Assembly (NCBI RefSeq): GCF_000829375.1
Contig: NZ_AP014624.1
Span: forward strand, 1,364,001 to 1,428,000
Source of the DNA: Chryseobacterium sp. StRB126
GTDB lineage: Bacteria > Bacteroidota > Bacteroidia > Flavobacteriales > Weeksellaceae
DNA length: 64,000 bases
Reading direction: 5' to 3'
The notes below the pieces were generated by a model that worked only from the letters and a program-made list of their open reading frames with translations, had not been told where the DNA came from and did not search any database. The first letter of the stretch is position 1, and each line of letters starts with the position of its first letter. A program made the translations under genes and the position numbers. Shown piece after piece: positions 35,528 through 44,676 of the stretch.

Positions 35528-35971
35528 ATGAGTGCAAGATTTAACATGGCTACTACAGATGCCGCAGCTTACAAAGCAATGCTAGGATTGGAAGGATATT
35601 TACAGAATACTTCTTTAACCCATATTCAAAAGGAATTAATTAAAATCAGGGCTTCCCAGATTAATAAATGTGCTTTCTGCCTTGATATGCATACCAAAGA
35701 TGCTCTTAAATATGGGGAAACAGCTCAAAGAATTTTCATTCTGGACGGATGGACAGAGGCTAAAGAGTTTTTTACAGAAGAAGAACAGGTGCTTTTGGCG
35801 ATGACTGAGGAAATTACTTTAATCAGCCACAAAGGATTAACGGATGAGACCTATCAAAAGGCTAAGTCATTCTTTGATGAGGCTCAGATTGCTCAGATCA
35901 TTATGGCGATTATCACTATCAATGCATGGAACAGAATTGCGATAAGTACACATCTGCCTATTGCAAAATAG
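35528..35971 (+). CDS. carboxymuconolactone decarboxylase family protein (AhpD-like)
   Basis: 147 residues with the AhpD core motif CAFCLDMHTKDALKYG: the CxxC and the His of the proton relay. Proteins of this type have alkylhydroperoxidase/thiol-disulfide activity. The operon with DoxX and the upstream Crp-type regulator suggests a response to peroxides or electrophiles. A terminator follows. Confidence 0.9.
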   Translation: MSARFNMATTDAAAYKAMLGLEGYLQNTSLTHIQKELIKIRASQINKCAFCLDMHTKDALKYGETAQRIFILDGWTEAKEFFTEEEQVLLAMTEEITLISHKGLTDETYQKAKSFFDEAQIAQIIMAIITINAWNRIAISTHLPIAK

Positions 35972-36016
35972 TGATAAGGTAAGGAAGCTGGAAGTTAATG
36001 CTGAGGTTTGCTATAT

Positions 36017-36052
36017 AAAAAAGAGCTTTTCAATAGCGAAGAGCTCTTTTTG
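36017..36052 (+). terminator. terminator of the DoxX/AhpD-like operon
   Basis: AAAAAGAGCT/AGCTCTTTTT stem with a loop and a T run, 46 bp after the stop. Confidence 0.8.
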
Positions 36053-36185
36053 TATAATTGTGAATAGCAAAATGAGAAGATTCCGTGGGTATTAATTCTA
36101 AAATAAATCTTAATGGTTAGTGATTAAGTTTGGGTACGGAAAGTACTTCTCCACTTTGTTATTCATAATCATTTAAAAAATATAT

Positions 36186-37154
36186 TTAATAGATTGCTAC
36201 CGGGTTAACGTTTACCTGAGTAGATCCAACATATAGAGGTTGTCCCAGAACAAACAGGAATTCCCATACTTTTTGTTTGACTAATGGACGGGTATCAATC
36301 AATTCTAAGTTATAGATTCCTTTTTTAGCCAGCATATATTGATTGATAGGAAACTCTTCTTTACTTTTGGGATTTGGATAGACTTCGGAAGCCCAGGTAT
36401 CACCTCCAAAAGCAACAATTCCTTGATCTGCCAACCATTTGGCAGCTTCCATTCCGATTCCCGGTTCAGTTTCTAAAAACTGTTTGTTGTCTTTACCTAC
36501 CAGTTCAAGCCATCCTGTATTGAAAAGAATAACGTCTCCTTTTCTTAAGGTAAGACCTTGTTTCTTTAAAACAGCTTTAATGTCTTCAACGGTAAACTCT
36601 GTTCCACCAGGTACAATGGCTTTTCCATAATGAGTGACCATATCGAGAACTACACCTCTGGTAACGAATGGCGGTACTTTTTCAACACCCAGTTTTTTTA
36701 CACCTTCTACAGTTACAAAATCAGTTGCTTTATTTCCGTTATAGTAAACGTTATCAATACCGATGTGCCCGATACCGTTAAGCTGAGTTCCTACACCGGT
36801 CCATCCGTTTACCAATTCGTCGTTGAATGTAAATTTGTTGGGACCTATGCTTTTTCCACCCTGTTCTCCGGGTTGTATATTGTATAGATTGAAGCTTCTG
36901 TGTCTGAAAGCCGGTAAATTTTTATCAATAGGAACAGCAAGGGCTAATGTTTTACCTTGTTTTACCAATCCAAGTGCCTGTTTTACTACTTCGGGAGTTA
37001 ATAAATTTGCGGCTCCGATTTCGTCCTGAGCTCCGTAAGCAGAAGGATACCATGATTTATCTTCTGGGTTGACCAGAGTTTGGGCATTTAATGTAATGCT
37101 GTTTATAGTCAATAGGGCTCCTAACCCGAACATTTTGATCAGATTCTTTTTCAT
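36186..37154 (-). CDS. secreted cyclase family protein (kynurenine formamidase-like)
   Basis: From the ATG at 37154 it has 322 residues with signal peptide MKKNLIKMFGLGALLTINSITLNA-Q. The frame is open to 37382 but the extra part covers a purine-rich repeat, so that start is unlikely. The cyclase pattern is visible: LNGIGHIGIDNVYYNG (in place of the metal motif HxGTHxDxP) and KKQGLTLRKGDVILFNTGWL. The variant GIGHIGID keeps the His and Asp residues of the metal-binding loop. Substrate unknown. Confidence 0.82.
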   Translation of the reverse strand: MKKNLIKMFGLGALLTINSITLNAQTLVNPEDKSWYPSAYGAQDEIGAANLLTPEVVKQALGLVKQGKTLALAVPIDKNLPAFRHRSFNLYNIQPGEQGGKSIGPNKFTFNDELVNGWTGVGTQLNGIGHIGIDNVYYNGNKATDFVTVEGVKKLGVEKVPPFVTRGVVLDMVTHYGKAIVPGGTEFTVEDIKAVLKKQGLTLRKGDVILFNTGWLELVGKDNKQFLETEPGIGMEAAKWLADQGIVAFGGDTWASEVYPNPKSKEEFPINQYMLAKKGIYNLELIDTRPLVKQKVWEFLFVLGQPLYVGSTQVNVNPVAIY

Positions 37155-37499
37155 TTGTTGATGATGTATAGTTAAATAGGAAGGAAGTGGAAAGCTGGAG
37201 GAGGAAAGTTCTTGAAGTTGATGAATGACTGATGTTCCGTTTATCGAAATGATGCTTCCAGTTTTGCTTTCCTTGGATAAAAAGAAGGGAAGAGGGAAGA
37301 GGGAAGAGGGAAGCCTTTTAACAATTGATATTTTATTGATCAGATTGTAGTTTCTAGATTGAACAGACTGTAAGTTTATCATTCTCAGCTAGTGTTTTCA
37401 ACTTCATTTTCAATCTTACAGTCTGATAATTTAAATCAAAGGGTTGAAAAGTAATCAATAACCTGATGGTACTTCCATCCTCCATCTTCCCGCTATATA
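37155..37499. other. intergenic region (345 bp) with purine-rich repeats
   Basis: No gene. The part 37283-37312 is a run of GGGAAGA units (GGGAAGAGGGAAGAGGGAAG). The ends 37169-37206 (AGGAAGGAAGTGGAAAGCTGG) and 37476-37495 (ACTTCCATCCTCCATCTTCC) are purine/pyrimidine mirror images. Same style as 43561-43706. Confidence 0.55.
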
Positions 37500-38483
37500 C
37501 TAAATCTCGCTTAAAGCAGCGTTGATGAAATTCAATTCTTCCTGAGAAAGATTGATATCCATTGCTTTTGCATTATCAATAGCTTGTTCTGCATTTCTAG
37601 CTCCTGCCAATACTACTGTAATTGCCGGCTGTAGAGTAGTCCATCTTAATACCAGCTGAGAAAGGCTGGCTCCTTTTTCCTGAGCAATAGGTTCAATTTT
37701 TTCTAGGAAAGTTTTTACTTTATTTAAATCGAACTGAGAGAAATATCCGTTTCTGTGATCATTGTCTTTTAATTTGTTATCCTTGAAATATTTACCTGTT
37801 AAAAGACCTCTTTCCATTGGGCTGTAGACGATAATTCCGGAATTGTTTTCTAAAGAATATGGCACAAGATCTTTTTCAATAGCGCGGTTCAGCATGCTGT
37901 AGGAAACCTGGTTGCTTGCTAGCTTCAAAGTTCTGTTAGCTTCTTCCATTTGGGCAACACTGTAGTTACTTACTCCGGCAGCACGGATTTTTCCCTGTTG
38001 GATTAATAGTTCCATCGCTTCCATAGTTTCACTGATAGCTGTTGTGCTGTCTGGCCAGTGAAGCTGTAAAAGATCGATATAATCTGTACCCAGCCTTTGT
38101 AAGCTTTCTTCAACTTCTTTGATGATGTTTTCTTTAGAAGCCAATTTATAAACAGGAATTACTTTCCCATCATCTTCAGCATCAAAGAAAAACTCTCCTT
38201 TTCCGTTGTTGCTTCCGTCCCAAACCAAACCGAATTTAGTTAATAGCTGGATTTTTGAACGGTCCTTTCCTTTAATGGCTTCACCAATCATTTCTTCACT
38301 TAATCCGAAACCGTAGAAAGGTGCTGTATCAATAGAAGTTACTCCATGATCCAATGAGGCGTGAATAGAATTAATGGAATCCTGTTTTTCATTACCACCC
38401 CACATATTACCACCAATGGCAAAAGCTCCGTGAGTGATGGTTGATAATTCTAACTCTGTATTTCCTAATTTTCTGTATTCCAT
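37500..38483 (-). CDS. aldo/keto reductase (AKR family)
   Basis: 327 residues, a TIM-barrel NADPH-dependent reductase. The catalytic tetrad is visible: Asp and Tyr in SIDTAPFYGFGLSEEMIG, Lys in LLTKFGLV, His in LLQLHWPD. C-terminal LRWTTLQPAITVVLAGAR is the NADPH-binding end. It reduces aldehydes or sugars; exact substrate not shown. Another member of the family is at 45541. Confidence 0.9.
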   Translation of the reverse strand: MEYRKLGNTELELSTITHGAFAIGGNMWGGNEKQDSINSIHASLDHGVTSIDTAPFYGFGLSEEMIGEAIKGKDRSKIQLLTKFGLVWDGSNNGKGEFFFDAEDDGKVIPVYKLASKENIIKEVEESLQRLGTDYIDLLQLHWPDSTTAISETMEAMELLIQQGKIRAAGVSNYSVAQMEEANRTLKLASNQVSYSMLNRAIEKDLVPYSLENNSGIIVYSPMERGLLTGKYFKDNKLKDNDHRNGYFSQFDLNKVKTFLEKIEPIAQEKGASLSQLVLRWTTLQPAITVVLAGARNAEQAIDNAKAMDINLSQEELNFINAALSEI

Positions 38484-38792
38484 TTTTTTGATCTTAATTT
38501 GTTATTGTGTGTTAAACCATAGAAGTCGTAAAAGCTGTTGTAGACATTTTGATAGACCACCCCGGCAAAAATTCTCTGAATTTTTGTCCCCCTTCTCCTG
38601 GAGAGGAATTTTAAGCTCTTCAATTGAGATATTAGTGAAAATTGGAGATTTTCAAAACTTAAGTGTTCTTCTCAATAGCTTACATTCTAACTTCTATTTA
38701 CTTAAGTGTCTAAACGTTTTTGTGACTTTGACTTCGTCGAAATAACATTCATCGACTAACAGGAGATAATCTTCGATTTGTGGTTTAAAAAC
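38484..38792. other. intergenic region (309 bp) with dispersed repeat
   Basis: No gene. A second copy of the CTTAAGTG repeat family lies at 38640-38740. Between 38549 and 38620 is a GC-richer stretch (CACCCCGGCAAAAATTC and its partial mirror TCCCCCTTCTCC) whose origin is unknown. Confidence 0.5.
38640..38740 (+). repeat. dispersed repeat, CTTAAGTG family (copy 2)
   Basis: GATTTTCAAAACTTAAGTGTTC, TTTACTTAAGTGTCTAAACG, TTTTTGTGACTTTGACTT occur in the same order and spacing type as at 27590-27680. Confidence 0.6.
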
Positions 38793-39548
38793 TTATTTGT
38801 TATTTAATTCTTTTAAAATTGCTTCCCCAACGCTTTTCGCTGATTGTGGATTTTGTCCGGTAATCACTCTTTGATCTGTTACCACATGGTTCTGCCAAAG
38901 TCCTGATTTTTCAAATTTTGCCCCTCTTTCCTTTAATTTATTTTCCAGTAAGAAAGGAACAACGTCTGTTAGTTTTACGGCAGATTCCTCTTCATTGGTG
39001 AAAGCATTGATTTTCTTTCCATCTACCAGATATTTCCCGTTATTCAGTTTGATATTCACCAAACCTGCTGGGCCGTGGCATACTCCTGCTACAATACCTC
39101 CATTCTCATAAATTGTTGAAGCGATATCTGCCAGTTCTGTATTATCAGCAAGATCCCACATGGCTCCATGGCCGCCCGCGTAAAAGATGGTTGAATATTC
39201 TTTTGGGTTCACCTGTGATGGCGTTAAAGAATGATCTATTTTGTTTTTATATTCTTTGTTTTCCCAAAACTCTTTGTTGACAGGATCTTTTAAATCAAAT
39301 CCATCTACCGGTGGAGTTCCGCCTTTCGGACTTACAAAGTCAATTTCATACCCTGCTTTGTGAAGGACTTCCCAAGGGTGAGAAACTTCTCCCAAATAGT
39401 ATCCTGTATCTTCTCCTGTACTGCCTTTTTTATCATGGCTGGTGACTACGAATAATATTTTCTTTTTCATATCAATAGATTTTTTGTGTTGAGCCTGAAT
39501 GAATCCTATCGTGAAAAGGCTGAGCAATAAAAGCGCTAATTTTTTCAT
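38793..39548 (-). CDS. DJ-1/PfpI (Hsp31-type) protein, secreted or periplasmic
   Basis: 251 residues with a signal peptide (LALLLLSLFTIGFIQA-Q). The catalytic nucleophile is in AGVCHGPAGLVN, the Glu in GYYLGEVSHPWEVL, and His in AGGHGAMWD. Members degrade or repair glycated proteins or act as methylglyoxalase. It is the last gene of a four-gene minus-strand set (41339 to 38793) whose neighbours overlap or nearly touch. Confidence 0.9.
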   Translation of the reverse strand: MKKLALLLLSLFTIGFIQAQHKKSIDMKKKILFVVTSHDKKGSTGEDTGYYLGEVSHPWEVLHKAGYEIDFVSPKGGTPPVDGFDLKDPVNKEFWENKEYKNKIDHSLTPSQVNPKEYSTIFYAGGHGAMWDLADNTELADIASTIYENGGIVAGVCHGPAGLVNIKLNNGKYLVDGKKINAFTNEEESAVKLTDVVPFLLENKLKERGAKFEKSGLWQNHVVTDQRVITGQNPQSAKSVGEAILKELNNK

Positions 39549-39838
39549 TATGAAAGGAGATTAGTGGTATAAATTTGTGGTGTTTCCTGAAGCTTTTCAT
39601 CAATTAAAGCTCCGAAAGCTTTAATATAAGGCTGTTCATTATGCTGTGCTAATCCTTCTTTGGTTTTCCAGATTTCATAAAAGACGAAATGATTTTTGTC
39701 TTCAATTCCCTGATGAAGATTGTACAATTCGCACGCTTCTTCTTTTCTTGTTTCCTGTACCATATTCTGAAGAACGTCCAATACTTCTGAACGGTGTTCT
39801 TCTTTGGCTTTTATAATAGCTGTAAGATGAATTTTCAT
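39548..39838 (-). CDS. antibiotic biosynthesis monooxygenase (ABM)-domain protein
   Basis: 96 residues, a ferredoxin-like ABM/YgiN fold: MKIHLTAIIKAKEEHRSEVL at the start and FVFYEIWKTKEGLAQHN in the middle, with the late NLLS. YgiN-type proteins oxidise quinols. In E. coli ygiN is next to mdaB, and here mdaB-like gene 40722 lies in the same operon, so a quinol/quinone cycle is likely. Confidence 0.88.
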   Translation of the reverse strand: MKIHLTAIIKAKEEHRSEVLDVLQNMVQETRKEEACELYNLHQGIEDKNHFVFYEIWKTKEGLAQHNEQPYIKAFGALIDEKLQETPQIYTTNLLS

Positions 39839-39840
39839 AA

Positions 39841-40725
39841 TTAAATAAAATTTTCAATTGAGTTATAGAAAGGTTTCCAATTCAGTTCTGTTCTGGCTTT
39901 ATCTGCGCTGCATCTGCTGTTGGAAGCAAAACCAAAATAACCTCCTGCAGGACCAAAATTGTCAACAGCTTCTTGTATGCTCAAAGATTGGGCAGATTCC
40001 AAATTGTATTTTTTGCTGATGATTTCTGCAATGTTTTTTAGGGAAGATGAACCATTCTCAGCATAATAAATAGAACCGCCTTTTGCTTTTTCTAAGGCAA
40101 GGACATACAGATTGGCCAAGTCTTCAATATGTAAGTTAGACCAGATGTTTTCACCTTCACCAAAATAAACCCCATGTCCTTTTTTCTGTGAAAAATTAAT
40201 AAGAGCAGGGACCTGGATGCTGTCTTTTTTTATTCCTAAACCTTCTCCATAAACCATTGTAGGAACAATAACGATACTTCTTATGCCTTTGTTTACAGAT
40301 TGCAGAACATAGTTGTTGATCATGACTCTTGATGCCATTTCAAGTCTTGGCTGCAAAGGGAAATCTTCTCTGAAGATAAAATCACTTTTTTTACCATTCT
40401 CCTTGCCGCCGAAAATAGCAGAACCTGAAGTGAATATAAAAGTTTTATGGCTTCCTTCTAATGCTTTGATAAAACTATCCACAGCATAAGCGTCATCTGC
40501 GGAGTCAGCATTATGGATAACAGCATCAACGCTGGAAACTGCTGATTTTATAAGATCTTCATTATGTATATTTCCTATAATGGTTCTGATTCCCAAGGAT
40601 TCCAGTTCCTGTACATGAGCTTCGTTACGAACCAGTCCTGTTACTTCATAATTTCTGTCCAGGAGTTTTTGTGCGATAGTTCCGCCTATATAGCCGGTAA
40701 TACCTGTAATCAGTATTTTTTTCAT
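39841..40725 (-). CDS. NAD-dependent epimerase/dehydratase family protein
   Basis: 294 residues, extended SDR: Rossmann loop GITGYIGG near the N-terminus, FTSGSAIFGG at the catalytic Ser region, and VPTMVYGEG. The usual YxxxK is not clear (the region reads ASRVMINNYVL), so catalytic type is uncertain. It starts within the last bases of the upstream MdaB-like gene and ends 2 bp before the ABM gene. Confidence 0.85.
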   Translation of the reverse strand: MKKILITGITGYIGGTIAQKLLDRNYEVTGLVRNEAHVQELESLGIRTIIGNIHNEDLIKSAVSSVDAVIHNADSADDAYAVDSFIKALEGSHKTFIFTSGSAIFGGKENGKKSDFIFREDFPLQPRLEMASRVMINNYVLQSVNKGIRSIVIVPTMVYGEGLGIKKDSIQVPALINFSQKKGHGVYFGEGENIWSNLHIEDLANLYVLALEKAKGGSIYYAENGSSSLKNIAEIISKKYNLESAQSLSIQEAVDNFGPAGGYFGFASNSRCSADKARTELNWKPFYNSIENFI

Positions 40726-41339
40726 GATACCAGTTCCTGTTTTAATTCTTTTTCAAATACGTTTCTCACATGTTCACTGTAAAGCTTCATATCACGCTCT
40801 ATGTTGGCATTTTTTTCCACATCATGGAAGTGGAAACTTTCCATTTTTTCTAATGATACAAAGGCATTCATTCTGTGAAAACCAAATAAAGGTCCTTCAT
40901 CTACACTTTTTTCATCAAAAAATTCTCCAGGAAGTGTAAATGCTGTAGCAGGAGCATTCCAGCTTGTGGTTACCATATATTTTCTTCCGCCGAGCATTCC
41001 TCCTGTACCGTAATTGATCTCAGGGTTTGCAGCATTTCTTCCGTCACTCATATAAATACCTTTTGCATGACCTGCTGTGAACACTTCATCAATATATTTT
41101 TTTAATCCGTTCGGAAGCTGGAACCACCAGATGGGAGTGTGATAAATGATATAATCTGCCCAAACAAATTTTTCCACCTCTTCATGCTTGTCATAATGTT
41201 CACTTACATTGGTGATTTTTACTTCTACATTATCAAATTCTTTAAGAACTGCTAATGTATTTTCTGCGATGGTCTGATTATATTTTCCTCCGGAATGTCC
41301 GAAATTTTGTCCTCCGTTGATGATTAGTACTTTTTTCAT
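40722..41339 (-). CDS. mdaB: NAD(P)H-dependent quinone reductase, MdaB-like flavodoxin fold
   Basis: 205 residues. The pattern LIINGGQNFGHSGGKYN with HTPIWWFQLPNGLKKYIDEV and GTGGMLGGRKYMVTTSWNAP matches MdaB/NQO-type FAD-dependent quinone reductases. First gene of the four-gene operon mdaB-epimerase-ABM-DJ-1. A TAACTTTG element lies upstream on the minus strand (41376-41369), without a clear -33. Confidence 0.9.
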   Translation of the reverse strand: MKKVLIINGGQNFGHSGGKYNQTIAENTLAVLKEFDNVEVKITNVSEHYDKHEEVEKFVWADYIIYHTPIWWFQLPNGLKKYIDEVFTAGHAKGIYMSDGRNAANPEINYGTGGMLGGRKYMVTTSWNAPATAFTLPGEFFDEKSVDEGPLFGFHRMNAFVSLEKMESFHFHDVEKNANIERDMKLYSEHVRNVFEKELKQELVS

Positions 41340-41457
41340 TTTTTTATGATTGTTTGAATTTTACTCTGCAAAGTTACCTCGGATGCATGTATAATAAAAA
41401 TAATATAAATTATAGTAAAGTATCATAATATTTATATGATGTAATTTATATATATTG

Positions 41458-41508
41458 TGAATGATGAATTTATTTCTTATCAATTTTATGGTTAAGAATC
41501 ATTCACTC
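41458..41508. repeat. short inverted repeat, GAATGATGAATT family
   Basis: GTGAATGATGAATT and AAGAATCATTCAC are mirror images with a 25-base centre. Related to the repeats near 51822 and 57657 at the edges of the curli locus. Confidence 0.5.
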
Positions 41509-41577
41509 TTAATTTATGAAGTGAAAATTGACGATTAATAATCACTGTTTCATGGTAAAATGTCATACTATATCTGA

Positions 41578-41607
41578 TTTGGAATTCCCTTACGTCTTGT
41601 AAATTTG
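41578..41607 (+). promoter_or_regulatory. predicted promoter of the metallophosphoesterase gene
   Basis: TTTG (41578-41581), 18-bp spacer, TAAATTTG (41600-41607). It ends 20 bp before the start codon. Confidence 0.5.
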
Positions 41608-41626
41608 ATGAAGAAATAGACAGATA

Positions 41627-42373
41627 ATGATACAGATAGCAGTTTTCAGTGATGTACATGGGAATCTTCCTGCATTGGAAGTAGTATTGAAGGATATTGA
41701 GCAGAGAGGAATTCATCAGAAATTCTGCTTGGGAGATCTTGTAGATTTTGCCCCTTGGGGAAATGAAGTGATAGAAAGAATACAGAATTTGAATATTCCT
41801 TGTCTGATGGGCAATCATGATGAAAGAATTGCTTTTGATCTGCCTGTTTTTCCTTTATCCAAGCATTCTGAGGAAGAAACGAAGGCCAGATTTATTGCTA
41901 TAGATCATTCTAAACAACATATTACAGAAGAAAACAAAAAGTTTCTTTCCGGCCTTCCTTTTCATTTGAAATTGAATTATAAAACTGGTCATAAACATTG
42001 GAATATCCAGTTGGTACATTCCAGTCTGGAAAGTAATGATACATATTTGTACGAATCGGAAAACGATGAGGTTTTTATGAAGATACTGAAAGATTCAAAG
42101 GCGGATCTGGTTGTGATGGGACACACTCATTTATCATTTACAAAACAGTTTGAAAATAAGGAATGGGCTGTTAATTGTGGTTCTGTAGGGCGTTCCAAAG
42201 AAGAAAACAGATTAGCTTCTTATTTGATTTTGACTTTAGATGATGAAAAGATTGTTCCTGAAATTGTACAGTTGAGCTATCCGCTTGAAGAGACAGCCCG
42301 CCAAATTGAAGAAAGTGGGATTCCGGATTATTATGCATCGTTTTTAAGAAATGAAAAAGTATCAATATTTTAA
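41627..42373 (+). CDS. metallophosphoesterase (calcineurin-like)
   Basis: 248 residues with the binuclear metal motifs in order: FSDVHGNLPALE, GDLVDFAPW, MGNHDERI, HSSLESN (late His) and MGHTHLSF. This is the YfcE/ApaH-like group acting on phosphodiesters or phosphomonoesters. Monocistronic with its own promoter. Confidence 0.9.
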   Translation: MIQIAVFSDVHGNLPALEVVLKDIEQRGIHQKFCLGDLVDFAPWGNEVIERIQNLNIPCLMGNHDERIAFDLPVFPLSKHSEEETKARFIAIDHSKQHITEENKKFLSGLPFHLKLNYKTGHKHWNIQLVHSSLESNDTYLYESENDEVFMKILKDSKADLVVMGHTHLSFTKQFENKEWAVNCGSVGRSKEENRLASYLILTLDDEKIVPEIVQLSYPLEETARQIEESGIPDYYASFLRNEKVSIF

Positions 42374-42605
42374 TTTTTCTTAAATAGATCACTCCTATAT
42401 ATGGTGAACTTGTCTTAGAGTTGTAGTATTTCTTTATTTTATAAATAGTTGTAACGTCTTGATTTGTAATTAATTGTAATTAATCGAACTTTGATTTGTA
42501 GAGATTCGAACTCATTTTTTTATTAAAATCAGTTCGAATTTTTTTATTCGGACATTTTTAAGAATTCTCTGGAGGATATTTGTATCAAATTAAAATCTAG
42601 AAATC

Positions 42606-43541
42606 ATGAAAAAGTCAAGTCTTTTTATTCTTTTATTATTATCAGTATTTTGTATGGCACAATTATACAAAGGAAAAATAGATACCTTGCTTATTCCGGA
42701 AATTGGCGGAATAAAACAAGCCATAGATATTAAAACAGATGATTCCGGAAAACCGATACTGCTCTTTTTATCAGGAGGCCCTGGAAGCTCTATGAGAAAA
42801 AATGCTGAGTCTTTTACAAAACTTTTAAAAAGTAAATTCACCATTGTTCAATGGGATCAGAGAGATGCCGGAAAAACGCTGGAATTAAATCCTTCACCTG
42901 TTCAGCCTTCAGTGGAGTTGATGGGAAAAGATACTTATCAGGTGATCAATTTTCTGAGAAAAGAATTAAAACAGGAAAAAATATACCTGCTGGGCAGTTC
43001 ATGGGGTAATGCTTTAGGATTTTACATCGTTAGAAATCATCCTGAACTGTTACATGCTTATTTTGCTGTAAATCCAGTGGTAAGCCAGTTAGAGAGTGAG
43101 AAAGAATTGCTTGAGATTTTAAAAGATCATTTCAAAGCAGATCCTGTTGTTTCTAAAGAATTAGCAAGTGTACAGATTCCGTTCAAAGTAGATGAAGATC
43201 TGTTTTATTTAAGAAAATGGCTTTTTTATAAAGACGGAAAACAATATGTAACTGGGGACGAATTCAAAAAAGGATTTCTTCAATGGTCAAAAACCTGGTC
43301 ACCAGCTTGGAATGAGGTGATGAATATTGACCTTCCTAAGACTTTAAAGAAAGTGGATTGCCCTATTTATTTCTTTGTCGGTAAAAATGATGTTCAAACC
43401 TCTACGAGAATTACCACCGACTATTTTGAAAAAGTAAAAGCACCGAAAAAAGATCTTGTTTTATTTGAAAATTCAGGGCATCAGATTCATAAAGATGAAG
43501 CGGGAAAATTTCAAAATGCAATACTTCAGATGGTAAAATAA
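42606..43541 (+). CDS. alpha/beta hydrolase (prolyl aminopeptidase-like), secreted
   Basis: 311 residues with a signal peptide (LFILLLLSVFCMA-Q). The oxyanion loop is FLSGGPGSSM, as in prolyl iminopeptidases, followed by WDQRDAGKT, the nucleophile elbow GSSWGNALG, the Asp in FVGKNDVQ and the catalytic His in NSGHQIH. The cap domain is shorter than in true proline iminopeptidases, so peptide specificity is not certain. Confidence 0.85.
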   Translation: MKKSSLFILLLLSVFCMAQLYKGKIDTLLIPEIGGIKQAIDIKTDDSGKPILLFLSGGPGSSMRKNAESFTKLLKSKFTIVQWDQRDAGKTLELNPSPVQPSVELMGKDTYQVINFLRKELKQEKIYLLGSSWGNALGFYIVRNHPELLHAYFAVNPVVSQLESEKELLEILKDHFKADPVVSKELASVQIPFKVDEDLFYLRKWLFYKDGKQYVTGDEFKKGFLQWSKTWSPAWNEVMNIDLPKTLKKVDCPIYFFVGKNDVQTSTRITTDYFEKVKAPKKDLVLFENSGHQIHKDEAGKFQNAILQMVK

Positions 43542-43560
43542 CCAGAGAAAAGAAAAAGGC

Positions 43561-43706
43561 AGGAAGCTGGGAGAGGGAAGCAGGAAAGTACCAGGCCAAT
43601 TATTTATAGTTGTTATTGGATTAAATGATTTAAAAAATCAATAAACAACGAGATAGTGTTTGTATACGGCTCATTTACTTCTCTCTTCCAGCTTCAGGCT
43701 TCCTAA
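43561..43706. repeat. purine-rich inverted repeat pair, family C
   Basis: AGGAAGCTGGGAGAGGGAAG (43561-43580) and CTCTCTTCCAGCTTCAGGCT (43681-43700) are imperfect mirror images about 100 bp apart. A single arm (AAGGAAGCTGGAAG) is at 35982 and similar arms at 37169-37495. Confidence 0.5.
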
Positions 43707-43776
43707 TCTTATTAAAATTATCAATTAGTATTATGATTATTTTGTAATTTTGTATCAGAATATTAATAAATAAGCC

Positions 43777-44676
43777 ATGGTTAATTTAGAATGGTATCGT
43801 ACTTTTAAGGCGATCTATAAAACCGGGACGTTAACAGGTGCAGCTGATGCCTTGTTCATTTCGCAGCCTGGGGTGAGCTTGCATTTAAGTTCACTGGAAG
43901 CGTATGTAGGATATAAGTTGTTCGACAGAACGGGTAGGAAGATGATCCCTACGGAGAGAGGAAAAGTATTGTTCAATGCAGTTGCAGAACCTCTTACCAA
44001 GCTGGAAGATGTAGAAAAGAACTTTCAGAAGTCTACAGAAAAACATACGCCAACCATTAGTGTGGGAATGTGTTTTGAAACTTTTCAGACTACGCTGGAG
44101 CAATATGTTTCTTCATTACCTTTCAACCTGATTATCAGTTTTGGAGAATATCCTGAAATGCTGGATCAATTGGATAAAGGGATTTTGGATCTTATCATCA
44201 CTCCAAAAAAAGGATCTTCACCCAATATAGAACATGAAGCATTTTCTTCTGAACAGATCATTCTGGTGGGTGGAAAAGATGTAGACCTAGAAGCATTCAA
44301 AAAGGTTTTAAAAACAAAAGATGCAGAGCAGGTTGAAGCGTGGCTGAAGAATGAAAAATGGTACGGAACCACAGGAGATATGGAACATCTTTTCCAGTTC
44401 TGGACTTTAAATTTTGGTCATAAACCTAACTTCCGCCCAAATTATATCGTTCCTAATCTCAATTCTATCATCCGTTGTCTGAAAGGAGGTGCCGGATTAG
44501 CCGTTGTTCCGGATTTCTTATGTAAAAATGAAATCGAAAGCGGAGAAATCAAGCTGATCTGGGAAGGAAAGAAAAAGTTGGAAAACACTTTATATTTCGG
44601 ATGCAGAAAAAAGACCAATTACCAAACGGAAATAGAACATATTAAGGGATTATTCCGTAATATGATGGGCAAGTAA
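43777..44676 (+). CDS. LysR-family transcriptional regulator
   Basis: 299 residues. N-terminal winged HTH: WYRTFKAIYKTGTLTGAADA then LFISQPGVSLHLSSLEAYVG and the wing YKLFDRTGRKMIPTERGK. The C-terminal part is the periplasmic-binding-like effector domain. Its target is unknown; the nearest operons are the divergent-distance mdaB group and the aldo/keto reductase. Its last 27 bp overlap the GNAT gene on the opposite strand. Confidence 0.9.
   Translation: MVNLEWYRTFKAIYKTGTLTGAADALFISQPGVSLHLSSLEAYVGYKLFDRTGRKMIPTERGKVLFNAVAEPLTKLEDVEKNFQKSTEKHTPTISVGMCFETFQTTLEQYVSSLPFNLIISFGEYPEMLDQLDKGILDLIITPKKGSSPNIEHEAFSSEQIILVGGKDVDLEAFKKVLKTKDAEQVEAWLKNEKWYGTTGDMEHLFQFWTLNFGHKPNFRPNYIVPNLNSIIRCLKGGAGLAVVPDFLCKNEIESGEIKLIWEGKKKLENTLYFGCRKKTNYQTEIEHIKGLFRNMMGK

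Noticed and set aside
37155..37382. N-terminal extension of the cyclase gene to 37382
   Set aside because: It reads through purine-rich repeat DNA and precedes a normal signal peptide at 37154.
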